Below, one piece after another: positions 39,524 through 51,987 of a stretch of 64,000 nucleotides of DNA (its first letter is position 1; the number at the start of each line of letters is the position of its first letter). The DNA lies in the NCBI GenBank assembly GCA_914767715.1, contig OU612068.1, forward strand, positions 28,396,001 through 28,460,000. The letters are read 5' to 3'. The notes under the pieces are model-generated. The model did no database searches. It saw only the letters and a program-made list of their open reading frames with translations, and had not been told where the DNA came from. The DNA comes from Membranipora membranacea. Lineage: Eukaryota > Bryozoa > Gymnolaemata > Cheilostomatida > Membraniporidae. A program made the translations under genes and the position numbers.

Positions 39524-42500
39524 TCAAAAGTTACAGTATTGTTGTTCTGACACTTCAGTCAAATATTTGGTTTTCCCCACATCTGGGTTCTCTTCTATCA
39601 TCTTCTTGACTTGCTCTCTCAGCTTTGGTTTGCTAACCTGTCAGTAAAAAACAGTATGCATACTGTTATTATTTGTTTGTTTGCATTTGATCCTGTGAAC
39701 ATTATGGTTTGATCAGTGTATATATACGACAACGACTACAAAATATTCAACACATTTGGCTTGACTTGAAAGGTTTCACTAATTACTATATTAACTGGCT
39801 ACGTATTCTATTACTTGATTGTTAGGGAGATATTGGTATCAGAGGTGTGCGATGGATGGGATTCCCGTTCGTCTGTGTCCGTCCATATTTTTAGCATGGG
39901 CGACGGACAATTTATTCTAGTGGACGGCCAGTAAAAATTTGGACGGATGGTTTATCCTGGAATGGGCGTGGATGGACGGACAAAAATTTTTAATGGATGG
40001 GCAAAAAATGTTTGGGTGGACAGTTTCTGCTGGACGGGCATTGACGGACAGACAAAAAACGGGCTGAAACTGGATGGACGGTCTTTAATTGTTGGAATGG
40101 AGGGCCGGACAATGTTTTAACGGACGGGCAACAACACTTTGGATAGGCGGTTGCGGCTTGACAGGCTTGGACGGACGAAATATTTTTATCAACAACCAAC
40201 CATACTAAGGACAAAAAAGTTAGCTCCATATTATTAAATTAATTTAAATAGATGATAGCACCTGAATTGCAACAAATTCAAGGTCTTAGGCAGCAAAATG
40301 CTGCCGAACAAAAATACAAACAGAGCAGAGTAATTAGAATCTCACTGGACACCTTAATCAAGAGGATTATGAATATTTATCATATATGTGCTTTTATATT
40401 ATGGTATTTATGGGATGTACCGATACTGTGAAGATAAGATAAGATAAGAAGACAATTTCGCACAACTTTCATTCAGTTCCAACCAAATAATAATGCATCT
40501 CTTTGCTATCACATTATTTTTACTCTATTATGTCACCTTTCTTGAATTATCTGTCCATGGAAACTTGTCAAAGTAGATTATCCTACAAGGCTGCTGGGAT
40601 CTATCCAACTACAACATTCAATAAACAACAGTTTGTTACTCAAATGGCTGAAGTACAGTATCTGTGTGTGTGGCTTATAAATAAAACATTTCAAGTAGTG
40701 CATAGCTAGTATTAGGCGTGGAGTAGTATGCACTGGTGATACTTTGAAAACTAATGGGATGCCTTCAAAGATGTGCTTCCGACAGAAAATTTTGCTGAAT
40801 AACACATGGACTTCCTGGGAAACAGGGATTGACCATGGTAGGAACCTAAATCTAATGTATGGTTAAAACCGTGATCATTAATTATCATTAAAATTATCCA
40901 GTAGATTTACTTACTGTTGAAACAGAAAGTCAGCAGTTCATCTTCCTTGATAGTGTCATGTCCCTCATCCAGCCTGAAACAACCAATTAAGAGCTAAGTC
41001 CTTTTTTTCACCAGAGAAATGTTAACAGCATCCCAAATGCTTTGAAGACAAAGACGAAGAAAATTGGCAAAATCCAATGAAATATCTCTGTTGATGAGGG
41101 AGTTCATTGGCGAAACCTTTCACGGCAATAGTCAGCAAACATCATAGGAAGTGTAAACAAATCCGGAACCATAAATGGAGAATGGTCACTCTGAAGTGTG
41201 GCTGATACATTCGACAAACTTGATGATGAGATGGATCCTCCACCTATGATATTCAATGTCATAAAGATCTTTTAGGAGGGAAATCAGAAGCAGCATCATG
41301 TTCGCTCCAGCCGGGGTCGATCGGGCGAGTGGGCAATAGTCTGGGAAGCTCAGACTACTTAATATCATACCTTATACAATAAGTTAGCTCATCTCCCATA
41401 TGATCAGTACAGTGAGCTGATATCACCTACAATCAGATTAAGACCAGGCTGATAGTTCCAGTGCTCAAATGGCTGCGAGTGATAGTTTTGATAGATAGAG
41501 TTTTGAGAGATAGAGTTTTGATAGATAATGGATAGATGAATTGCTTGAATGTAACACACACCTTGCAACCATTAGAAAGCTTGAACTAGGCTGACATATT
41601 TACATACTAGTAAATTATAAATTCAGATCACCTACCTATTGCTGTATGTTCACAATATTGATTGTTGAATTTGAGATAGAGAATTAGAAAAACTTTTAAC
41701 CAATCTTAAAAATAACATCAGTTACAAACGCTTTAATCAAACCTAATGTGTTAAAAAGCTCTTGTTTTTTTTACAAACCGAGTTATCCACAATGAGAGGG
41801 TGCATACTGAGAACTTCCTCTATAGGTCCTGGAAAAATCACATCCCCGAGTACTTTGTATCTGATAGCATCAGCTACTCTTCCTTTGACGGTGATAGTTC
41901 CATCAGGATGCATCACCGCAACATCCCTGAAATGTTCAGCAACAGGTCTAAGTGCGTCAAATTTTATATACTCCTTTCATCTTTGTTAAACATACCCCCC
42001 ACAAAATATTGTTACAATTTGTTTCATATTTTTACCATGTTGATCAACAGGCTGACATTTATTATCTGTGGCCATATGCACCTTGTCTTGTAAAAGCCAT
42101 CTGCTGTGAATGCCTCCCTGGTCTTCTGTTCTTCGCCTTTATACTCCTTAAACAAAGTAATCGACTTAAACTGAACTTCTCCATCTGTACCGATATCGAC
42201 TATGTTGTTTTCTTCATCCACAATTCTAACCTTAAAAAAACATATTATAATCATAGATAAATAATAAACTTAGCGAAGGACAAAACTGTTGGAAAAGGTC
42301 ATAACATCAAACACTATCAACGTCGTTCACTTGAGCCTGATAAATCTGAGAACCTATCGGTGTGATAGAGGTGGGAACGAAACAAATTATATATCAGCAG
42401 GACATATATATTACAATCCACGGCTAAAATTAAGTATTCAGCAAAGTGAGCAAGCGTGATACAACAGTGACGTATGGTATGATAACCAACATGTAATGAG

Positions 42501-45500
42501 GCTAGAGTTATGTGTTCTTGCAGATAGTAGAAGGCAACTGCCAAAGACTGTTTATCCAATGAACTAAACCTAAAGGTTTAGTTCATTGGTTTATCAATGA
42601 GCGTAATAATAAGTAGTTATGGAAAAATAGGATTGTCACAAATTAAGTTTTTATTTATATCTTACCTCTGAGTTAATTCTTGGATGAAGTCGCGATTGCA
42701 TCCTCAGATTCTCATCATCTTGTGAGGTGCCCAATGTGGTATGGGCTACAATGAACGCCTCACACATCGACAAATCTGTCTGTTAGGTAAAAAGTATAGT
42801 GAAACAGCTAATGAAAGTGTATTCGTTGTGGGTGGATATGTGATAAACATAAGTCACCTCATCATATTCCTCTCAAATCATATAAGTTCACCATAGATGA
42901 CCTTGTGTTTTGCTAGTCTTCTACTATCATGATTTGTCATCTTCCTGAGCCTGAGCGGACAGCTTCCTTGTTTAGTTATTTGATTTGCCATTTTGCACAG
43001 GTTTGTAATGGCAAGATTTGTAGCTTGATAAAATTTCCTTAAACCCTACATATAGTTATCTCCAACTACAGTTCGATAAAATCAAGCTAAATTTTACTCC
43101 TGTAGGGAATTTAATGTTGTGACCTACCCCAACACTGTCGTGTCAATTCCGGAACTCCCTGGTATAACGGGAAACTTGTGTGGAACTGAATAGAACCATA
43201 ATTTGACATCCTAGTATTGTTTTGAATTTTGTTCATTGCTCCTTAATTAATATCAGGCAAATAAACCTTTACTATTGTGATAGGAAAGCATGCAGAAGAA
43301 ATCAAATTTAAATATAGGTACTCTATTGTTATTAACGAGGCTAGAGTATAGCTAAGGAAATCACTGAACACATTAATTGCTTGTATAGTAATGACATATT
43401 ACTATTATGGAAAAACTTGTGGAAAATTCCTCTATCTATCGAACCCAACATTTAAGGCCACGGTGAGATGCAAAGCAGATCAATTGGATATTTCCTTCCT
43501 TACTGGAAGGACTTACCAAACTTGAGTTCTGCTGCTAAGCGCTGAACAGATAATTGTATTACATCAAAGTCTAACTGGTCCTGAGTGACCCAAGGGAACT
43601 TTGTATCTAGAAGAGAGCATTGACCATAGCCGGTAGGATTATCATATCATGACCATGATTGTATAAATATTCATATAAAAAAAAAAAATATATATGTATG
43701 AATATATAATATATTTGTACAGCAGCTTGCCTGAATTCTGACATTGATAAAGAGATAAACTATTTCATCACCCTGAATTACAGATTAGTAGAGCACACAG
43801 TAGTTCACTTAGGGCAGCCTAGCAGGCACTGTCTCCCCTAAAAACCTAAAGACAGTGGCCTAAAACACAATAATTGATTAATCCACGTCAGAATCAGCTC
43901 CTCTGGGATTTCCATTCGCTAATTATATGCTTGCGGAGGAGTAGCAGCCCTCCTGGACATGCCTCGGACTTGCCTCGGATTTTTGCCTCCCCTACCTTTT
44001 TTCTTAACTACTGCCATAGTAGTGGTACATTGTACAAAAACTCACCAAAAGGTGTGTCTTTATATTTATTGGTGGTAATGAAGTTCGTATTCATCGCAGT
44101 CTGTTTGTGCAATTCTTTTTTTTTGAATTTTTTATTCTTAGCCAAATAGAGTTAGGTGAATTCAAACAAATGCCTGTCAAAAATAAGTTTGTTACCCTTC
44201 CCACCCTTTGCTTTTCTATCTTTTTATTTTTTATTTTATGGTTGAAATTTTTTTTTGAATTCTGAATTCAATAAACACAACCATATATACTGAAATCAAA
44301 GTGTCTCTCTAACTCCTCGCTGGAATAAAGTAGTATAAATGTTTTCCTGAAGAGGGTCAAGATATTACGGCAAGATATCCTGTCCAATGCCTATTCCTCA
44401 GTATTCCCAGCATTTGAATTTCCATCAAATAGCATAAATATTGCCCTAGAAAGTCTGGAAAGCTAATTCTAAACTTGCAATGAGTCAGCATAAAAATCTC
44501 GAGGTAGGCAGGAAATCACGGCTCCATTGTATTCAATAATTGCTGCTATTTGTAGCAGTTTTATTTGATTGTATTAGTGCATATTGACTAATTTGCACTT
44601 GAACACCCTCGGCCAGGCACTTTTAAAAATTATATGGACATTGTAAAGATTGTTTTCCACACCAAGTATATAGGAAAGAATTTATATCCCTGTAAAATTA
44701 AACTGTACAAACTATTGTCAATGACTCTAGTTCCAAACTTACACAAGGTTAATGTTATACATGTATGACAAATTTTAATGAGCATAATGCAGTCAAATGA
44801 ATCAAACGTGTTATATTGACTGACAGAGATCCTAACAATTTCCTTGTTGTCCTGATGTAGTCTCTCATAGTTACTTGTCATTTGATAGAAAATTTTTAAA
44901 ACATTGCAGACAGTATATGGTTTTAAACAACAAGCTTCATAAGGCTAACAGGGCAGCTAGATGAGTACAAAGGTTCAAACCAATTCTTCGCTCCTTTAAT
45001 ACGTTAAATTCAGGCAACTAATGGTGAGAGTGGATTATATTTGAAATGAAAAAAAAGCTGCAGCAGTCATAATTGGCGTATGTAAGCAGAGAGAATGGAA
45101 TCCAATCTCCCTGATGTAAACGTAGCAGAATAATAGGGTTATCAGAGATTGGAAATGGTGCCACAGAAAAATGTATGCTGATGTTGAAAATTGAAATTGG
45201 ACTTGACAACGTAATCTTAAAGTTTGATGGTGTAGTGTGAACTGACCCTACCATGCACTCTGAACCCATTACTCTTGATGTATTAAAGTGCCGAAACTAA
45301 AACACAAGGAACTTAGGGGTGCCACAGATATAGTAATACAGTATTACCTATGTCTATGGCAGGCGCACACACTTTGTTGTACTTAGGGGTGTTGCGGGGA
45401 AAATGCGCAGTAATCTACAGTAATCAGTAATGCGCAGTAATCTACAGTAATCAGTAATGCGCAGTAATCTACAGTAATCAGTAATGCGCAGTAATCTACA

Positions 45501-48500
45501 GTAATCAGTAATGTGCAATAATCTTGTTATGAATAAAACACTTTACCTACCATTTGAATTCCTCCAAGCACACCTTGAATTTCTTGCTTAAACCCTTGAG
45601 AGATCAGTTGACCTCCATGGTCACAGAACTTCATAGGATGTATTGGGATGTCTCTTTTTTTAACGTATGTCGCAAGGAGACTGTAGAAATCACCAGGTAG
45701 GCACATATATTCAACTCTGAAAAATAACACAACATGTACTTTTTGCCACCATCATCCATCAAATCATCAGCGTTTTCTTGGGCTTTAGCCTTCAAGTTTG
45801 ACGAAGGTCAACGTTATTATTGCAATTAGAAAATACAGTAGGCAAAATCCACCTTGTTTTTTGTAGATATGAAAGACCGTAAATGCTGGGGAAAAAAACT
45901 GAGCAGATGTAACATACTTATCTCTTATAATGCCATCGATAGACCATTTGGCTACATCATCGCTTAATCTACCCTCACATGCTTCTGGGGCGAGCAGTAC
46001 CTTACTGAATCTGCCAGCCAGTGTTAGAGCGACACAAGCATAACTGATCAGTTCATCCATATTTTGATTCATAGTGAAACAGGGCTGTAACGATATCAAG
46101 CTCGGTATGGGACAATGAAGAATCATAATAGAGATAAGCTACATATCTAATAGGCCTGGGAGTATTTTGTAAAAACCCGGAGAGGGACCACCGAGAGACA
46201 CCTCAGCCTTAACAATATCCATCTGCACCGAACCTGAGGTAATAAGCTTGTCATAGAATATTCTTAGGAGATGGAATTCTCATGTTTATTCAAACTTATT
46301 TCTTCCATTCTATAATACCTGTACCAATAATTTCCAAACCCAAATATGTTGTAATCTCACAAATTGATATACAAAAAAGCGTTAACTTACAGTAAGATTT
46401 TTTGCACGAAATTGCATCAGCTCATTAGCTAATCCTCTATGGCTGTGAGCAATACACTTAGCATTACCGGTGCTGCCCTAAAACATCTCAATATCATTTT
46501 AACTGAAAATTTACAGCAAACCTGAATATTTCTGGGGCTGTCTGTCAAATTTGCGAAATCAAAGGAGCAGATGATCATGACTGCTGTCAATGACTGATTT
46601 TTTAAGTAGGACAACTCTCAATTTCAAGCTTACTTTGAGGTTAAAGTCAACATTAATTTAATCAGGTATGCCAGCAAAACAGATAATTTGACTGATATAC
46701 CTCATAAGCCTTATATTATACAAGTCTAACCAACCAGTTATCGATACTTACAGAGCTGAACACATGGTGTAAGATGTACTCTGGCCTAACAGCTTTTTTA
46801 GCTGCACTCAGTTGTTGATCTGTTATGGAGTTTCCTAGGTTGTCCAAAGCATCCAGAGTTTGAACAAACTTGTGACCTGCTATATCTCTCTCTTTGAAAG
46901 AGTTGTCATAGAATATGCTCTCGACAAACGGTAACCTGTAATGGAAAACTGCTGATTATTGAGCTATATATTATATGTAATAATGTTATAAATATAGGTT
47001 TTTTATGGAAGATTTACCAACCTGTAAAGGATAACCTACCTTCCATAAATTTCTCACATGATATTTTCCAGCCATTCAGAGATACATTGGGTCGCGATTC
47101 TTTATAAGTAATACCCAAAGTCACACCGTAGCTAAATGATTCCGTGTCAAAATGCCATGGCCAAAATGCCATTGGGACAAAATGCCATTGCCATAATGCC
47201 ATTGTCATAATGCCATGGCCATAATGCCATAGGTGAAAACACCACTGTACAATATACCAATGCCAAAATACCAGTTGTACAAAACGCCAGTTGTGTCAAA
47301 ATACCAGTGGATATAAAGCCAGATGTGTCAAAATACCAATGGATATAAAGCCAGATTGGACATAATACCATGCGGGACAACATACCATATCCCAAAATAC
47401 CATTGCCAAAATGCCAAAATATATAACCAAAGGAGATCAAGCCACGTTGTATTTTTTTGGGTCACATTACAGCTGCGGGTTGCTTGATCAGAGTAGGGGG
47501 TGGTTCAGTTGGTTAGAGCCATCTCCTTCGCTGTTCAAGTCTCGAAGTTTCTTCGTTCAATTTCAGTGATATCTGGGGTTTGTTGGGATCCACAAACAGA
47601 GAGCTAGTAACTTGTAATAAATATTTCCCAACCATTCTTTAGAATAATATGACAATAACTTTGGATTATTACCAACTTTTTTTTGAAAGCCAAGTCTTGA
47701 CTCATCGCTGCCCTAGAGACTCATGCTTACTAATGACATTGATAAGACTACGATGATTGAACATAGAGCCGGTTATCTCTGTATTTATTAGTTGTATAAA
47801 AAGTTACAGTTACAACTAACAGGAAGGAAAAACTCTGTCCACCCAAAATAAACTTTCACGGTTAGGCCATGGCCATAGTATTCAGCAAAGTCATTTAATA
47901 GGGGCTTGTGGCTCACAGGATGTTCACAACTTGAATTTCATGTTGTAAATCTAGTATAAATGATGGATATGGATATGGATATGGATATGGAAATTTGTTT
48001 TCCTACTCGAGGGTATAAAAGCTACATAGTCTACAGAGCCGTTTCGTCAAAATGTGGTGTTACTATGCAGAGCTTTTGTTTCTCTTAAATAGTTATGTAA
48101 TGTAACTTCTTTTGATTCCATTTAAAAAGAATGTTGAGAATTTTATATGTTCAACCCAAAAATTTACTGGAGGATTTAGCTCCCCATGAACTGACTTATT
48201 GTTGGTGACATCAACATTGATTTGAATCCAGAAAAAAATTTTGACTTAGCTTCAAAAGACTAAAGCAAGTTGAGTTGAAGCCAATATTTTTATATTCTTA
48301 TTAGATCCCGAACAAGAATTTGTGAAACCAAAATAATTATTTTATATTAGCTATTACTATTATTAAATCCGAACATAAAAATGTGCACCTTAGATTTAAA
48401 CATTTCAGATCAACAATTCCTTACGGATGAACACAACTAAAATAAATTAATGTGTTATTATAAGAAATTATACAATAACAAAATTGTTACAGAAATATCT

Positions 48501-51500
48501 GACACCAACTTTCAATGGGAAACCAAGCTCATGCATTGATAATGCCAGCAACAAAATTAGCGCCAGAAAGCATCATCGCCCTACTATCAAGAAACCTTGG
48601 ATGACTAAGCAGTTATTTACACTCACCAAAGAGGGTACTAAACTTCACAAAATAAGCAAAAAGCATTCAAAAACCATAGAGGAAATTTAAAAATCATTGT
48701 ACAAATTTGGCATTAGATGGGCGCAGTACAACTGACACAATCAATATTATAATGGAACAACTTTACGGCCATTTTATTGAGGGAAGAATCACCCAGGGTT
48801 TAATTTTTTATCTTTCAAATGCTTTTGATACAATAAATCACAGCGTTTTAATAAGTAAACAGATATTTTTTTCAGATATTATCCCCCTCATAGCGACTGT
48901 TAGAAAATTATCTTTTGAATAGAAAACAGTTTGTATTGGTAAATGAATTAAGTCGGTTTACTGCCTGTCATGATCGGTGCTCCCCAGGGTTCGGTTCTCG
49001 GCCAGCACTATTTATAATTTATAATGTTGACCTTGTAAATGTATCACTTGATCTAAATTGAAATTTTTTTGCTGACAATACTAATAATTTTAGCACTGAA
49101 CCTGAAATTACGAAGAGCAATTTACCTCTGATAAATGAATGGTGTATCACCAACTGTCTTGTCATAAACTATGAGAATACCTTTTTGAGACCTCGAACAA
49201 CATTTTTAACCAGAAGATTAACAGCTCATATTCCGGAACTTTTTTAGAAGAAAGAGGAACAGCATAACTATCTATGAACATTTTAGAAGCCTGAAAAAGG
49301 AATTAGATTTAACCCTGATGATGATACAAGCACTCGGTCCAGCCATTGAGCAGAATCTAGAATTAGAGTTCTGGGGCCACGCAAGTGATAGCCAGATAGG
49401 ACTCTGTGTGACATCAAGGGAATTAAACCAGGGGTCACAGTTCTCATATTTTTGAAAAACTAAAAATCATGCCATTACAAATGCTTTTTGAATAATAAAG
49501 TTTTGAAACTTTTATTAATGTCATACTCAATTCAAAATATTTTCAATATGATAACAAACCATGAATACAACGCTTGATCCAACAAACTTGAATTTATGAT
49601 AACCAATAACAAGCGAGGAGAGAGGTACTTGTTAAGAAATTGCATAGGCTTGTTCAAAAAGTTCATGCCGGGGGTGTGGGTAGGGCCAGAGTACAATCAT
49701 GCTAGCCTTCATGACGCCGGTAATAGCATCAGAAAAGACCAGCTAAAACCCTTCAAGCCAAGACATAAAGATGGTCAAATTTAGAGAGTCAATTAACTTG
49801 CCATAACCCACAGAGTTGGCGACTTGACGGCGCAATATTTGGCTGCAATTTCTGCAACACACACTAGCCTTCAGTACAATGGGGCCCAACTACCCCAAGA
49901 GAAAAAAATTCAAATGTAGAAACTTCGAGACTTGAACAGTGAAGGAGATGGCTCTAACCAACTGAACCACCCCCTACTCTGATCGAGCAATCTGCAGCTG
50001 TAATGTGACTGAAAAAAAGTAAAACGTGGCTTGATCTCCTTTGGTTATATATTTTGGCATTTTGGCAATGGTATTTTGGGATATGGTATGTTGTCCCGCA
50101 TGGTATTATGTCCAATCTGGCTTTATATCCATTGGTATTTTGACACATCTGGCTTTATATCCACTGGTATTTTGACACAACTGGCGTTTTGTACGGCTGG
50201 TATTTTGGCATTGGTATATTGTGCAGTGGTGTTTTCACCTATGACATTATGGCCATGGCATTATGACAATGGCATTATGGCAATGGCATTTTGTCCCAAT
50301 GGCATTTTGGCCATGGCATTTTGGCCGGGTACCTAGCTAAATGATTATGGCTGCATATCCACCGGCTTGATGGTGAATAATCAAGTTTTGTTTGGTTTTG
50401 AAGTGCAATGGGGACAACACCAAATTTCACTTATATAACAAAGTAATATTAGAATGCATTTAGATTTGGTTGGAGGGCCGAATATTCCTCCGCTGAATTA
50501 GCAGGAGTTCTGAATAAAAAAGACTGAATTAATTGAAGAACACAATTTATGTTCTTTTTATATCCTTACCTCAAAGAGTGAATTTCTCCTCCTGATGATT
50601 CTTCGAAAAAGGACATGAGAGTTTCAAAAGTTTTACCATCAGAACCCTCGCCGATGAGTAACAGCTTTGGTCGTACCAGAGTCAGCAGGCTGGCAATAGA
50701 TTCATCCATCGGAGTGAATATGTAGGTGTGCTGTAAAAAAAAAGTTCAAAGTACACCATATCGAGTAGTTTGAATTTGTGTTGCAAAAGCTCTTAATTTT
50801 CAGTGTTCCCATTGTTTGCATACCTCCTAGCAGCATCCCAATATGAAAACCGCCGATTATTTATCTTTAGCCTGATAAGCTAGTAAATAAGATGCAGGGC
50901 GACAACCTCCCCAGATATTTGAGGTTAGTCAGTAGGCAGATGTAGATCAATCTATTTAGGCGCCCATGATTGTCCAGACAGGTTTGAGCATAACAAAAAG
51001 AATCTTCTTCGTAAATACTTTATCATTTGCAAGCTTAAAAAAGGAAATTTGATTACTCACAGCAAAACCAACACCTATAGAGCATGCTGCCACAAACAGG
51101 GTAAGTGCACTATTACAGGTGTTACCCAGTGTCACCACAGTATCTTCTCCTGGTATGAGCCCAAGTGACAGCAACCCCTTAGCCATCCTATCAGCCTAAA
51201 AAAACATATACAGTAGCGTTGGGTAAATGGGTAAAGCGCAACATTTTTTTTCCCCATAAACTCTGAATTATAAGAAAGAAAAGAAGTAAACATTTTATTG
51301 CACTGTCACAGATGTAGTTTAGCTTGCAAGTGGATGGGGCTAAATAAAAAAATAAAAATCTTATTGATTGATTGAATTGTGTCCACATACCTGATTGAGA
51401 ATATCGATTGTAGAAGTTCTCTCCCCCGACTCCAGATTGACCACTTCCCCTACATGTCCTTCTTCCTTAGCCTGCTGAAACAGACTGTACATAACTATGT

Positions 51501-51987
51501 CCTCCTGTACTGGATACTCTTTACTGTGTGTGTTCATATAACTCTTCTTCATGATGCCCTCCATAGATAACTTTTTTGAGATGGGTGGAAGCCTGGCTCG
51601 AAATAATCAAATTCAAAATATCAAGAAAATCCTTATAAAAGTTATGTTTTCTCTGAAAAAAATTTAAGAAAAAATCTAATGTAAATAGAATTCAAAATCA
51701 GTAAACTCTTTGAAAAATAATGAAATCTGAAAACCTATGAAACTTTCTGACTTGGTTGTCGAGGTTGAAATATTTTCCTAATCCTGATCTTTATTGTAGA
51801 TATCACAACATTCTAAGACCTCAACTGAAATGGTACAGGGATAAAAAGTAAATTTATATATATATATATATATATTGCAATTTAGATAGACTCACTTTGA
51901 GAAACCAGACTGAAGAGCAATGGCTCTGAATACGACAACACAAAGCACCTCAAGAATTGACCAAGAAAAATGCCTCACATTGACCAT
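39524..51987 (-). CDS. Copy C: acyl-CoA-synthetase-like gene with truncating 5-bp deletion
   Basis: Exons on the - strand: 51987-51896, 51592-51391, 51195-51061, 50730-50570, 46935-46752, 46477-46391, 46084-45918, 45716-45551, 42779-42666, 42230-42082, 41926-41779, 41426-41371, 40973-40915, 39637-39524. Closely similar to copy B, with conserved junctions. Differences: leader Arg9 is Trp. Exon 4 lost one codon in frame (164 to 161 nt). Exon 13 lost 5 nt (CCGTT in + orientation) next to the donor, so the frame enters exon 14 as AGT-TAG and stops. That removes the last ~38 residues, including the PDVGK lysine presumed to be catalytic. Intron 4 carries a 3.2 kb foldback transposon (47138-50333), which splicing could remove. 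YKTRD is present as in B. Probably a damaged or non-catalytic paralogue; a pseudogene call is reasonable. Confidence 0.8.
39840..40190. repeat. Degenerate GGACGG-type repeat in intron 13 of copy C
   Basis: Counterpart of 28190-28540, with scattered substitutions and small length changes. Confidence 0.7.
42556..42589. repeat. Perfect hairpin in intron 9 of copy C
   Basis: Same 16-bp inverted repeat as at 30890-30923, unchanged. Confidence 0.75.
45404..45513. repeat. 27-bp tandem repeat, 4 copies, intron 8 of copy C
   Basis: Same unit and copy number as in copy B. Confidence 0.85.
47494..47547 (+). other. tRNA-derived-looking segment in the left arm of foldback element 2
   Basis: GGGGGTGGTTCAGTTGGTTAG then CTGTTCAAGTCTCG: A-box-like and B-box-like blocks. 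The inverted counterpart is at about 49978-49925. Confidence 0.4.
48195..49040 (+). mobile_element. Decayed LINE fragment inside foldback element 2
   Basis: In order on the + strand: LIVGDINIDLNP (endonuclease GDxN motif, 48195-48230), a basic linker with KPSSCIDNASNKISARKH, then LDGRSTTDTINIIMEQLYGHF and SNAFDTINHSVLISK (RT core), then GAPQGSVLGQ at 48976 (RT motif). Several stops and frame breaks intervene. It is a truncated non-LTR retrotransposon with an AP-type endonuclease; the exact clade is not determinable by eye. Confidence 0.75.

Larger units (their letters stand above)
47138..50333 (-). mobile_element. Foldback-type transposon 2 (in intron 4 of copy C)
   Basis: A 3196-bp element in the opposite orientation to the one at 20086-23680. 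It begins GATTCCGTGTC and ends GGCCGGGTACC, with inverted arms of about 415 bp (47138-47555 and 49915-50333) of the same short-repeat make-up. It is flanked by a perfect 9-bp target duplication TAGCTAAAT (47129-47137 and 50334-50342). Copy B has a single TAGCTAAAT at 35325-35333, an empty site. The interior carries decayed LINE coding sequence on the + strand and a (GGATAT)n run near 47963-47990. No transposase is recognisable. Confidence 0.9.
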
